A stretch of DNA of 64,000 nt, from assembly GCA_032622095.1 (NCBI GenBank), contig CP136061.1, positions 232,436,944 to 232,500,943 of the forward strand. Reading direction: 5' to 3'. Source of the stretch: Siphonodentalium dalli (Eukaryota > Mollusca > Scaphopoda > Gadilida > Siphonodentaliidae). The position numbers and the translations under genes are program-made. How positions within the stretch are numbered: the first letter of the stretch is position 1; the number at the start of each line of letters is the position of its first letter. The notes beneath the pieces were generated by a model. The model did not search any database, was not told the DNA's origin, and saw nothing but the letters and a program-made list of their open reading frames with translations. Shown here piece by piece: positions 33,362 through 44,559 of this stretch.

Positions 33362-34150
33362 GCTATACCTGCCTGGAAACTACGTTTAGTATTGTTACAC
33401 AGTCATCAAGCATACATATTATTTCGCCTTGTATTATTTATTTAATCAATGAGCAATAAATTAATTCCTCGCCAATCACATTCGGTTGATTAACCTATTG
33501 TCTTATACTCGCTAGTACTATACTGCTGACATCATAAATATATGCTAGCCTATATAATGTCCCCATTAATATGCAATCTTACAATGACTACATGCGCATG
33601 CTTCCATAACAATAGTGCAGGGGGTAAATTCCATTGAAAGTTAATAAATGTGCAGACCCAAATAATAGTGCAGGGGGAACTCTGAGCAAAACATCAACAT
33701 ATTAATTGTGGTTAAACAAAGTATTTGTATTGTACTAGTAGGTCAAGTATAGGAATCAAGAAGTATGTGTCATGTGGTGTTTTATTCAATATGTAAATGT
33801 TCACATGTATGCCATATGGGTCATTTCACAATCAAGTAGAGCATTTCTTTTTTCTCTCTATAATGAAATTTGTCGCCATACCTGTGGTTTATAGGACAGC
33901 TACTCAGTGAAAGATCCAGGGATTTTTTGGGGACACCTGTTTTTGGGCAATATTCCGAAAGCATATCCTGAAGGCCTGAGCGGAGGAAGGTTTGGTAGGG
34001 GGTGACCCCCTGCTGATGGTGGGGGTATGTTCTTCCCCCTGGATTTTTTTTGAAAATCCATTGCATTGAGAGCTAATCTAGGGCTCTTTGAGTCAGTATT
34101 TTGAATTTTACTGAGAGGTCAATTTGATCAAGTTTCTCAACCATAACATT
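33362..34150. other. no gene recognised
   Basis: 'AATAATAGTGCAGGGGG' occurs twice (about 33609 and 33661). Nothing else is supported. Confidence 0.4.
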
Positions 34151-34154
34151 GGAA

Positions 34155-34345
34155 ATTTTTATTTAAGAAATGGTTGTTGATTTTGTTGCGTTCCATAGAG
34201 TATGGTCTGACATTTTCAGTGTGGAAAGCTTTCGCATACTCTATGGAACGCAACAAAATCAACAACCATTTCTTAAATAAAAAATTGTCAGACCAACTTG
34301 CATCCATAGTCTATGGAACGCAACAAAATAAACATTCATTACTTA
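34155..34345. repeat. foldback with TTCCATAGAGTATG arms plus an extra half-arm
   Basis: 34156-34205 (TTTTTATTTAAGAAATGGTT and GATTTTGTTGCGTTCCATAG) pairs perfectly with 34235-34284 around a ~30-nt loop containing GGAAAGCTTT. A third partial arm (CTATGGAACGCAACAAAATA) follows at 34313. Confidence 0.75.
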
Positions 34346-35510
34346 TATTTACACTCAACCGAGTCAATTGGCAGATTAAAAGAGTTTTAAGTGTCCATTT
34401 CCAACGTTATTATCGTGGCTCGGAGCAAGTTGCGTCTACAAAAAAAATGGATGCGTGACATAATTTCGACCAACCAACGTCCTGCATTCATGTTCCACAA
34501 TACGAATGCACGTGTGAGAGTAAATATATATGTATGGATTGGAAATGCTTATACGTTATTGTCAGATATCTTTTGGTTCAATGGATTATGCTTAGTACAG
34601 TATAAGTACAGAAATATTGTCTATTAAGTTAGTAATTACTAATCTCTATGTTAATTTTTCATTTGGTGTTATGAGATTTGATTTGAATATTCTTTCGAAC
34701 AGTCTGACCATTGACATGTTCATGCGTTCAAACCAGTTAATATATTTTGTAACTTGGTTTGTAATCACCGGGCACCGACTTCCGGCATCTGGGCTTTTAG
34801 GCACAACTGAAATAAAAATAAGTGCGAATTACAACAAATGAAGAGCGCAAAATCCCTTTAAAAAAATCACATTTGATACGTCTTCTGATACATGGTGTAT
34901 ATTCGTATTTTGTGGATGAAGTGCTGCTAAGAACGGCTTAGTTGGAACGATAAGACGGCTTCAGTCGGCCATTCTATTTTTACGAGAAAAAATAGCGCCC
35001 TTTCTTGGAGCGAATTTCTGCAACAATTTCACTGCGTAGTGGACCAATTTGGGGAAAAAATACATTCCCTGTGTCTAATCCTACATTTTGATATACTATA
35101 CGCCCCATTATGTGGAATATATCAGCTGAAATCGATCCTGTAATTGTAAACATCGAGTCTATTTTTAGCTGTTTTTATCGGCGCGTGTTTGTGTGTTCGC
35201 CATTACAGTATTCGTACTAAAACAGCCATATTGTAGCTAAAACGAGTGCGCAGTATTCCACTGCGTTATTTTATACCAAAACTTGTTGTTTGCTAGCGTA
35301 TTCATCGAGATATCTAAATTCTAAACATTGATGTCGAACGCAGTTTTCCGTGGCACCTTCGCATGGGTGGGTTAATCGGTCTCTAGATGTGCAGAAATCA
35401 CAGCTTCGCTCGAATTAATAGATTTGTGTTGTGAAATTTTGCTTGTGGGCATAGCGTTATCGCTGTAAAAATGCATTTCTTCAGCTGTTCCACGGCCTTG
35501 ATTTCGACAA
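34346..35510. other. no gene recognised
   Basis: No splice-bounded exon, RNA gene or clear repeat seen. Confidence 0.35.
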
Positions 35511-35514
35511 TTTC

Positions 35515-35940
35515 ATGTTAGGTCAGTTATCGACCGAATAATGATACTTCTGGTGTCCGGTCAGTGGCGGGGTTTATATGTGTGGCTAGGGCGAATATCG
35601 GCCTTTCGATAGACACCAAAAGGATCCATCTACGTGCTGTATTCCTCGAGATATCGGCCGCCCCACGCAATTTGAAATTCTGTCCCGCAGATTGTCGTTC
35701 TATTCCATATTCCATCCCATGTTAGGTCAGTTGTCGACCAAATAATGCAACTTCTGGTTTCCGGTCAGTGGCGGGGTTAATATTTATGGATAGGTCGAAT
35801 GTGGGCCTTTCGTTAGACACCAAAAAAGAGCCATTTACGTACTGTATTCCTCGAGTTATCGGCCGACCCACGCAATTTGAAATTCTGTCCCGCAGATTTT
35901 CGTTCTATCCCCCATATCCCATCCCATCCCGCAGATTGTC
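35515..35940. repeat. two-copy ~205-bp tandem repeat
   Basis: 'CATGTTAGGTCAGTTATCGACC', 'GGTCAGTGGCGGGGTT', 'ATTCCTCGAGATATCGGCCG' and 'CGCAATTTGAAATTCTGTCC' occur in the same order at 35515-35717 and 35718-35935, about 85% alike. It abuts the LINE remnant. The 62-codon frames are not conserved. Confidence 0.7.
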
Positions 35941-36311
35941 ATGTCCCACTTTATGCTGATGACCTAGTTTTGATCAGTAGGTTAAAGAAAAGTTTACAAA
36001 ATTTCCTTAATTCTATTGAGGACTATTGCCTGAAATGGAGATTATGAATCAATCCAGTATCAAGAATTAGGGCACTACATGCACTGAGTCTTTTTCATCA
36101 ATAATACAAAGATAGATTGTGCATCAGATTATAATTATTTAGGGATTACAGTTTCATCTAAAGGTGATTTTAAAAATGGATGTGAGGTGTGGGGAGGTTA
36201 TCTAAATAACTTATCTGATCACCTAAGCCCATCAACGCTTACTAAATAAACACTTTGACAAAGACACATTTGAAAAATTGGCCTTAAGTTTTTATAAACA
36301 AATGGTATGAG

Positions 36312-36799
36312 TTAAAGGTACTCAATCCGACCAGAGGGTCCCCATCTAAACAGATTCCAACAACAACAATCCGATCAGATGGTCCTATATTACTATTTCT
36401 TTGGCTTTGGTGGTAACAAATATTTGATTCGAGTCGAGGAACCCATCAAACAAAGCTCAGAGTTATTAGATATTGATTTTTGAAAATTCTTATGTTCTCG
36501 AGATGAGTACTAATAATTGCCGACTATTTCGTTTCCTGCTCGAGATTTGTACACCAAAACTCTATTCAAACAGACAAGAATGGATAACTCTAAAATCAAG
36601 TGGTAATAATAACGCAATTTCGACTGAGATCTGGGCCAGAAAGTATTCCCGATAATGAAAAATAATAGATTTCTAAAATCGATATCTAACAAATCTGAGC
36701 TTTGATGGGTGACTTTCTCGACTCGAATCAAATATTTTTGACCCCCGAAGCCATTGAAATAGTAATTGAGAGGAGTTTTATCGTATTGAGTACCTTTAA
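36312..36799. mobile_element. 480-bp TTAA element inside the LINE (copy C)
   Basis: 36316-36795, inverted relative to copies A and B, with TTAA at 36312-36315 and 36796-36799. Removing it with one TTAA brings the two LINE coding parts together, which confirms the boundaries. Confidence 0.85.
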
Positions 36800-36912
36800 T
36801 TCTATAAGGCTACTAATTTGGCGATTCGTGGTGAACTGGGAAGATTTCCACTGGGCTTTTTAAAGTAACCCAGCAAGTTATACGTAATGTTTATGATACG
36901 AATCATCAAACC

Positions 36913-37880
36913 TTAAGGGTCAGGTGCACGTTTTGCCAAAATTTCCTGGTATTTCAAAATGTATTTTCTCTAAATCTATCAGGAATATCTTTGTGAAATT
37001 TTGTACAAGAGATTATTGTGGTACCATACATAAGAACCATTGGACATTTGGTTATTATAATCTCATTTACTTTACTTTTATGGCATGGAAAATCTTTAAA
37101 ATTTCACTGTGTTCAGGTACCGAGAACTACTGTAAAACAGATTTTTTTCGAAAGTGCATTTCATATATACTTGATATCATATCTGAAGATCATGAGAGGA
37201 GACTTAATTTTTCTAATTGATTCATGAAATTAAATGATTATTTTCATTCAGAAAGACAACTACCATAAATAAATTTTTATTATTGAGAATTTTCATGCCA
37301 TGCTTGTTGGTCATTGAAAAATTGGGCTCAGATGAGTTCTGGGTCATGGGTTCATAACCAAGTTAAATCTGACCACCATATCTCTTAACACTGTGGCCTA
37401 ATTTCTGTTGATTGCTCCCTGCTTGAGTGGACAGCACCACATTTGAACATTTGTTTTCATTGGGCTGGCATATTTGTGACTGCTTTATTCTTCATTATAA
37501 TACATGGGGTATGATGCTATAATATGCAATTAAAAAGCTAACTCAACATTATGATACAAATGAAGCCTCCTCTCATGGAGTCAAGACAATAAGCTATTTG
37601 ATGGTTGACATGTTGTTTGAAATTATAAATTTTTCTGGCAGTTCGCGGTATCTAAAGGGACAGAAACGAAACAAATATTTTCAACCTCTCAAATGTATTA
37701 AAATCCATTATTGTTATTGTCTCTTTATAATTGCTCTGATTCTATATATAATGAAAATTATCATATGTAAAATTCAAGATTTTTCACCAGATAGATCCAG
37801 AGAAATTCTTTGTTGAAAATCACTTGCCATTTCTGGCTGGATTTACTGTGATTTATGCAAAACGTGCGTCTCCCCCTTAA
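36913..37880. mobile_element. 960-bp TTAA element inside the LINE, GCACGTTTTGC ends
   Basis: Left end GGGTCAGGTGCACGTTTTGC, right end (complement) GGGGGAGACGCACGTTTTGC, flanked by TTAA (36913-36916, 37877-37880). The LINE translation resumes beyond it. The interior has only unconserved short frames, so it is non-autonomous. Its ends resemble none of the other TTAA families in the window. Confidence 0.75.
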
Positions 37881-38710
37881 CGACAGTTCGCTACTACATG
37901 ATGCTTATTTGTGTAATCGGAATACATATTCCAAGGGTCAAGTAACATGGCTCAACTCCATTCAATTCTTGACAGTTCTACATATAAACATATATGGGAT
38001 AGCAAATACGTAAAAGCAGGTTGAAAATAGTATAATGAGTAACCTAAGGTCCAAATATATAAAACAATGGCAAATACAAACCCTTCACTCTGAAAAACTT
38101 AGGACTTACATAACTATTAAAGATAATTTTGGTTATGAGAACTACCTATTTCATAAAAAAAACATGTAAGTACCGGCATAGAAAAACACTTTGTAGATTA
38201 AGGATAAGCGCCCACTCTCGGCACATTGAAACAGACAGACATATAGTCGTCCGAAAAAACTGACATTAATGACAGAAAATGTAACAATTGTAACAGCATT
38301 GAAGATGAGGCTCATCTCATATTGTATTGTTCACCAGGAACAGTTATGTTTGATGCTTTAAATAGTTTTATTGATAGATTCTATTTTTACCAGAAAACGA
38401 GAAACTTAAGATAATTCTAAGTTGTAATGAGAATAATATATGCACAGTTGTAACTAAGTTCCTAGATGCAATATTAATGGGCAGAGGTCAAATATAAGTT
38501 CTGAAAATGGTAATATACACAACAATGTATTTACAGATTATGTTGTTCTCAGTTGTGCATTGTTCATTATAATTCATACATGGTCGTATTTTCCCAGGTG
38601 CTGCTGGCATGATTCAGTCATCAAATTTCATCGTTCCATTTGACCCATCACTACCATTAAACCAGATCATGCAACCTCATTAGCATCATCATTTTGAGGT
38701 AAGACCATTT

Positions 38711-39124
38711 GTGACCCGCCATATCAAATCCAGTTGTAAGTCGGGATTTTTTTTTACCCTGTGCCAATGCATTCTCATTGGCCTAACAATTTTTTACAAT
38801 TTTAATAATGTTTTCTTGTATTCTTTAACAATTTTATAATTTCACCCATACAGAGCCCCAGACAAACATGAGCAGACGACACTCTTCTATATGCTTCTAT
38901 ATGTGTGCGGGGCTCCCTGCAGGGTAATGGATGTTTTTTTTATTTTATGTCCTAAAAAATGTAAGAAACATTTATTTAAAAAAAAATGATAAAAAAATTG
39001 TTAGGCCAATGCATTCTCTTATATATGCGAGGCGACCTATGGTCGACTCGCATATATAAGAGAATGCATTGGCACAGGGTAAAAAAATCCCGACTTACGA
39101 CTGGATTTGATATGGCGGGTCACA
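38711..39124. mobile_element. foldback element with TGTGACCCGCCATATC ends
   Basis: Inverted ends of ~65 bp: TGTGACCCGCCATATCAAAT through CCAGT.GTAAGTCGGGATTTT. Just inside is the CCCTGTGCCAATGCATTCTC module, complete as a hairpin on the right (39003-39074) and partly deleted on the left. The outer ends differ from those of 991-1382, so the same hairpin module is carried by two element types. Confidence 0.8.
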
Positions 39125-39424
39125 TTTCCCCTCTCACTTTCCTTTTAATGACTATTGAACCAGCTGATTGAACTGAAATCTAGTGCAAAAATAATATTCA
39201 TTCATTAATGCATTTCTATTACCTTTTTGCTATTTAAGTATTAAATTTAATTTAGCCATTTCCTTTCAATAACTATTTAACTGGAATCCAGTGCAAATAT
39301 CATCAATGCATTTCTATGCACCTGCTTTTTGCTATTTAATTATTTAAGTTGATTTAGCCATTTACTTCACATGTGACAAATATTTGATTATATTTTCTTC
39401 TGACCATCTATTATATATTTTGGA
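39125..39424. repeat. short duplicated AT-rich tract
   Basis: 'ATTTAGCCATTT', 'GAACTGAAATC.AGTGCAAA' and 'CATTTCTAT..ACCT' recur at about 100-bp spacing (39160-39370). No gene. Confidence 0.4.
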
Positions 39425-39975
39425 AGATCTGTGTGTCTGTCTGTAATCGATGGACTCGATGAAACTTGGTATGTGGGGATATCTTTGGCCGGGGAGTGAC
39501 ATGGGCCTATTAATTTGCCCGTGCGACGCGACCTTGACCTTGAAATCGGGTCATTTCAAGGTCAAACGCCCGAATATCACGGGATTTCGATGAAACTTGG
39601 TATGTGTGGGTACTTTCGTATGGGGAGTCTCATAAGCATATTCATTTGCCCGTGCGACGTGACATTGACCTTGAAATCGGGTCAATTCAAGGTCAAATAG
39701 CCAATTTTGATGGGATTTCGACGAAATTTTATACATAGGGTTACGTTTGTCCAATGAGTGCTTTGGACGGGTCAAATCGTGACCCCGACCTGACCTTGAC
39801 CTTCAAAATGATCAACTCAAGGTCAAATCGGGTAAAACCGGATGGATATCCAACGGGTACTTTTGTCCGGGCAGTGTTTTGGACGGGTCAAATCGTGACC
39901 CCACTTGACCTTGACCTTCAAAAAGGACAATTCAAGGTCAAAGTCCGGACGAAGTCGGGTCACCTTCTAGTACCT
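39425..39975. repeat. ~121-bp tandem array with paired TGACCTTGA/TCAAGGTCA sites
   Basis: About four units, each with TGACCTTGA and, 15-20 bp later, its complement TCAAGGTCA (around 39535-39566, 39661-39694, 39793-39824, 39907-39939), plus 'GATTTCGATGAAACTTGGTA'. It begins with a CTGTCTGT tract. TCAAGGTCA is the extended half-site bound by monomeric nuclear receptors (ERR, FTZ-F1/NR5A), so the array is a dense potential cluster. Whether it is bound is unknown. Confidence 0.7.
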
Positions 39976-39989
39976 TATATAAGTCATAT

Positions 39990-40165
39990 AATAATCATTA
40001 TTGGTGCACACAATACTCTATTAATAGGCTACTAATAATTATCCTTTTCAACCTTTTATAGAAATCTTTCACCCATTTATACTCATTCTTATCTGTAACT
40101 TGTGTCTGTTTCTCATTCTCACCTAATGAACTAGATACATGTATAGCTAAATATAACAGGTAGGG
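39990..40165. repeat. inverted copy of the 5540-5735 repeat, ending in poly-G
   Basis: 'TCTATTAATAGGCTACTAAT', 'ATCTTTCACCCATTTATACT' and 'GTTTCTCATTCTCACCTAAT' mirror 5560-5735. A G run and 'TAATAAAAATTTGCAGGAAGG' follow, complementary to the block at 45825-45860. Confidence 0.65.
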
Positions 40166-40594
40166 GGGGGGGGGGGTAATAAAAATTTGCAGGAAGGTAT
40201 GCCGGGGTGGGTGGGTGTCACGAGGGGCAAAAAACGCGTTTTTATAACCTCATACAAATTTTTAACTAAAGACATTTTGTGCCCTTATTTGACATGTGTA
40301 ACAGTTTAAAACATATTATAAGAATTTATAACTGCAAACACACCATATTTATGTTACTGGGACCTCATATGGGCCTTAGTGGAGATGACATTAAGCTATG
40401 GCATCTTGCATATGCGGCGGTGGGGTGAAAACATTCCTTCTCGACACCCGTCGGAAAGAAGCTTCGAGAAATGTAAAACTGAAATAAATAAAGTTGTCTT
40501 GATGTAACTAAAGCCCAGATCATTGTGTGGATGGAAAAAGAGCGAGCAACTGTCTCAAACATTAATGTGACTATCAATGGCTAGAATATAACTG
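40166..40594. other. no gene recognised
   Basis: Tail of the G-run repeat, then sequence without repeats or exons that I can support. Confidence 0.35.
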
Positions 40595-43500
40595 TCATCA
40601 CACTACGATTCTCGACCGATCGGGACGAAACTTGGTACGTGTGTGTAGTTTGACCAGGTGGTCGACGTTGTCGTATTGGCGAGCCCGTGCGGCGCCCGCT
40701 TCGTGCATGCGCAGACGAGATCTCGGAAACGGGTGGAGCTATCGACTTGAAATTTGGTATGTGAATGTATCTTGCGCCGGATACGAATTTTATCGGGTCG
40801 CCGAGCCCGTGGGACGCCAGCTTTGCGCATGCGCAGACCAGATCTCGGAAACGGGTAGGGCTATCGACTTGAAATTTGGTTTTTGAATAGCCCGGACAAC
40901 GTCGGGCTGGGTAGAGCTATCGACTTGAAATTTGGTTTTTGAATAGCCCGGACAACGTCGGGCTCATCGGCTAGTCTCATATATATTTTGAAGACCTCTG
41001 TTTGTCTGTCTGTATGTCCTTTATAGAATCGAAAACGGGTTGACCGATCGAGACCAAACTTCCTATCCAAAGGTAAAATCCCACGGACACCGTCGACGTC
41101 GCGTTTTGGAGAAGCTCAGAGCACCCGTTCTCCAATCTCAGTCACAAAAACGGCACTGCGGTGGTTAATCAAGTGATAATTTAATGAGCGTTTGTTTTTG
41201 ACGCATCGCTATAAAGAGCGTTTGTTTACCATTCAACGTTATTAGCATCTGCAGAGAGATATACGGGCCATAGTACTCTATCTCGGAAACGGGTGGAGCT
41301 ATCGACTTGAAATTTGCTATGTGAATGTATCTTGCCCCGGATACGAATTTTATCGGAATATTTTGAAGACCTGTTAGTCTGTATGTTTGTCTGTCTGTCA
41401 TTAATACAAATCTACGATTCTCGACCGATCGGGACGAAACTTGGTACGTGTGTGTAGTTTGACCAGGCGGTCGACGTTGTCGTATTCGCGAGCCCGTGCG
41501 GCGCCCGCTTCGCGCATGCGCAGACGAGATCTCGGAAACGGGTTGAGCTATCGACTTGAAATTTGCTATGTGAATGTATCTTGCCCAAGATACGAATTTG
41601 ATCGGGTCGCCGAGCCCGTGCGACGCCAGCTTCGCGCATGCGCAGACCAGATCTCGGAAACGGGTGGAGCTATCGACTTGAAATTTGGTTTTTGAATAGC
41701 TATCGACTTGAAATTTGGTTTTTGAATAGCCCGGACAACGTCGGGCTCATCGGCTAGTCTCATATATATGTTGAAGACCTCTGTTTGTCTGTATGTTTGT
41801 CTGTCATTTATACAAATCTACGATTCTCGACCGATCTGGACGAAACTTGGTACGTGTGTGTAGTTTGACCAGGCGGTCGACGTTGTCGTATTGGCGAGCC
41901 CGTGCGGCGCCGGCTTCGCGCATGCGCAGACTAGATCTCGGAAACGGGTGGAGCTATCGACTTGAAATTTGGTGTGTGAATGTATCTTGCCCCGGATACG
42001 AATTTTATCGGGTCGCCGAGCCCGTGCGACGCAAGCTTCGCGCATGCGCAGACCAGATCTCGGAAACGGGTGGAGCTATCGACTTGAAATTTGGTTTTTG
42101 AATAGCCCGGACAACGTCGGGCTCATCGACTAGTCTCATATATATTTTGAAGACCTCTGTCTGTCTGTATGTTTGTCTGTCATTTATACAAATCTACGAT
42201 TCTCGACCGATCGGGACGAAACTTGGTACGTGTGTGTAGTTTGACCAGGCGGTCGTCTTTGTCGTATTGGTGAGCCCGTGCGGCGCCCGCTTCGCGCATG
42301 CGCAGACGAGAACTCGGAAACGGGTGGAGCTAACGACTTGAAATTTGGTACGTGTGTGTAGTTTGACCAGGCGGTCGTCGTTGTCGTATTGGCGAGCTAT
42401 CGACTTGAAATTTGCTATGTGAATGTATCTTGCCCCGGATACGAATTTATCGGGTCGCCGAGCCCATGCGACGCCAGCTTCGCGCATGCGCAGACGAGAT
42501 CTCGGAAACTGGTGGAGCTATCGACTTGAAATTTGCTATGTGAATGTATCTTGCCCCGGATACGAATTTTATCGGGTCGCCGAGCCCATGTGACGCCAGC
42601 TTCGCGCATGCGCAGACCAGATCTCGGAAACGGGTAGAGCTATCGACTTGAAATTTGGTTTTTGAATAGCCCGGACAACGTCGGGCTGGATAGAGCCTGG
42701 AATGTGGCTAGAGGGTCTCCGCTGGGGGGGGGGGGGAAGGGTGTCCACCTTGGGAATTTCCAACTGCACCTCCCCCCCTTGAGTCGAAATCACACCAACA
42801 CAACTTTTTGCATAATTCCATCTGCACCCCCCCCCCTTAAGTCGGAATCGCACCAACACAACTTTTTGCATAATTCCATTTGCACCCCCCCCCCCTTGTA
42901 CCTCATGTTCAGCAGGCCTAATTTCCTATATATTCATAAGCCATGCTTCTATTTTCCCAGTATGAGAACATTAAGATATTTTAACCAGGAAACACCGGGC
43001 CGACCATGGTTGTTTGGCCCGGTGTGAGAAAATTTTGAAAACTATATACAAGAAAATCGCAAATCCTAGCATCTAGACTGGCCTCAACTGAAGCTTTCCT
43101 AGTGTTGGAAATTTCAAACCTCATGCTCCCCCTCAGGTTGGAAAATTCTTCAACTGATGACCATTTATGTCTACAAGTTTGACCAAATGTAGTAAAATAT
43201 TGTTTTGCTAAACTAATTAGCAGTTTTGTATTGGCCACGTGGATGGGGCACTGACACACCGGGCCGACCATGGTTCGGCCCGGTGTGCGAAAATTTTGAA
43301 ATCTGAACAAGAAAATCGCAAAATCCTAACATCTAGACTAGCCTCAAGCCTTCCTACTGTTGGAAATTTCAAACCCTACACCCCCACTTAGGTTGGAAAA
43401 TTTCCAACTGATGACAATTCCAATGACAATGTTGACCAATTGTATGACAATATTGTTTTCTTAAATTAACTAGAAGTTTTTGAATGGCAACGGGGGAGGG

Positions 43501-43890
43501 ACCAGGACACAAGCTTTCCAAGTGTTGGAAATTTCCAACCTGTCACCCCCCTAAGGTTGGAAAATTTCCAACTGATGTCCATTTCTGTCAAAATTTTTGA
43601 CCAAAAATAGGAACATATGCAAATATTGGTCGAAAAACAATAAATTCCCCCCAATAAATTGTTTTATAATCAAACTACAAGAACATTTTCAACCTATTGT
43701 TGGGGTGAAATTTCGTTGTGGCAGGTATGAAATTTCCAACTATTGAAAATATAGCTCTCTGCTGGGGGGTGAGACACCCCCCCCCACACCCCCCCCCCCC
43801 TCTAGCCACATCCCTGGGTAGAGCTATCGACTTGAAATTTGGTTTCTGAATAGCCCGGACAACGTCGGGCTCATCGGCTAGTCTGTATAT
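40595..43890. repeat. ~390-bp GC-rich tandem array (interrupted by a hAT-like element)
   Basis: Imperfect units begin 'ACGATTCTCGACCGATCGGG' (40609, 41411, 41819, 42195) and run through 'GCGCATGCGCAGAC', 'TCTCGGAAACGGGTGGAGCT', 'ATCGACTTGAAATTTGGT', 'ATAGCCCGGACAACGTCGGG' and a CTGTCTGT tract. Each unit is internally two-fold repeated. Short and deleted units occur. A last half-unit stands at 43817-43890, beyond the inserted element. Open frames up to ~100 codons follow from the GC-rich unit and are not supported as genes. Confidence 0.8.
42689..43824. mobile_element. hAT-like non-autonomous element in the 390-bp array
   Basis: The element is 42697-43816. Left end CTGGAATGTGGCTAGAGGG; right end (complement) CAGGGATGTGGCTAGAGGG. 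Flanking octamers are GATAGAGC (42689-42696) and GGTAGAGC (43817-43824). The uninterrupted target GGGCTGGGTAGAGCTATCG survives at about 40904-40922. The inside holds poly-C runs and two to three ~255-bp units with 'ACACCGGGCCGACCATGGTT' and 'GTTGGAAATTTC'. No transposase. 8-bp duplications with CAGGG ends fit hAT. Confidence 0.85.
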
Positions 43891-44555
43891 ATATAAATGA
43901 GTAGGATCTGTCGGAATTTCTCAGACCCCTGGACCGAGTTCAACCAAATTTGGTGTGGTGTCTCGGGGTAATTGTACCCTGGCGGATGTTATAATGATAT
44001 CAGTTTTTCCAAACTTTTAATTAAACAAAAATAAAATAAAATTGGTTTTGTTAAATTGAGCAAGGAATTCAATCTAAAAAATATATATATTAAAACAATA
44101 TATATAAATCAAAATGTTTCAATGACCGACCAAATGTGCTTGAAGCGCACAAAGGGACGGTCGCTAAATAAAGGCTCTGTCAGAGGTCAAAATGTGTGCC
44201 AATAAACTCCCACAAAGGGAGCCACAGGTATCTCCTACGCTGAATATAGCTGAATTTCAGCTAGTTTAGTGTAATAGAAGTAAGTTGCTCCAGTAGCCTA
44301 ACATAAGTGGTATGGAATATGTTAGATATGGGCTGGTTGACAGACTAATCAGGAAATAGTTAGAAATTATGAAATTTTGTGTATCCTGCACAATGACCTA
44401 GGTTTACAGATGATAAGCAATTTATAAAACATTTTTTTTTTCAATTAAAACAGCTTCTGAAACAGGTTAAACTGTTATTTGAAATAATTGAGATCATTCC
44501 CAGTCATATGAGTGATATTAGTAGAGTTTTATGCGATTTTAGACCAATTTTAGTG
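43891..44555. other. no gene recognised
   Basis: AT-rich. A short palindromic tract lies near 44080-44110 (AATATATATATT..). No gene seen. Confidence 0.4.
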
Positions 44556-44559
44556 AAAT

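Larger units (their letters stand above)
35940..38490 (+). pseudogene. LINE ORF2 remnant broken by two TTAA elements
   Basis: In shifting frames the LINE protein can be followed. 35950-36050 gives LYADDLVLISRLKKSLQNFL (catalytic YADD). 36120-36165 gives 'SDYNYLGITVSSKG'. 36270-36311 gives 'EKLALSFYKQMV'. After the first insertion, 36806-36855 gives KATNLAIRGELGRFPLG. After the second insertion come 'SEKLRTYITIKDNFGYENYL' (38090-38152), 'LCRLRISAHSRHIE' (38190-38232), 'RKCNNCNSIEDEAHLILYCS' (38275-38335) and a tail to about 38500. This is the post-reverse-transcriptase region with the CxxC/H zinc-ribbon-like C-terminus of a non-LTR element. Stops and frameshifts show it is dead. Confidence 0.75.

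Noticed and set aside
40603-42871. Frames of 65-121 codons in the GC-rich array (for example MVRVCSLTRRSTLSY...)
   Set aside because: Open frames arise because the tandem unit is GC-rich and stop-poor; units carry indels that do not preserve a frame.
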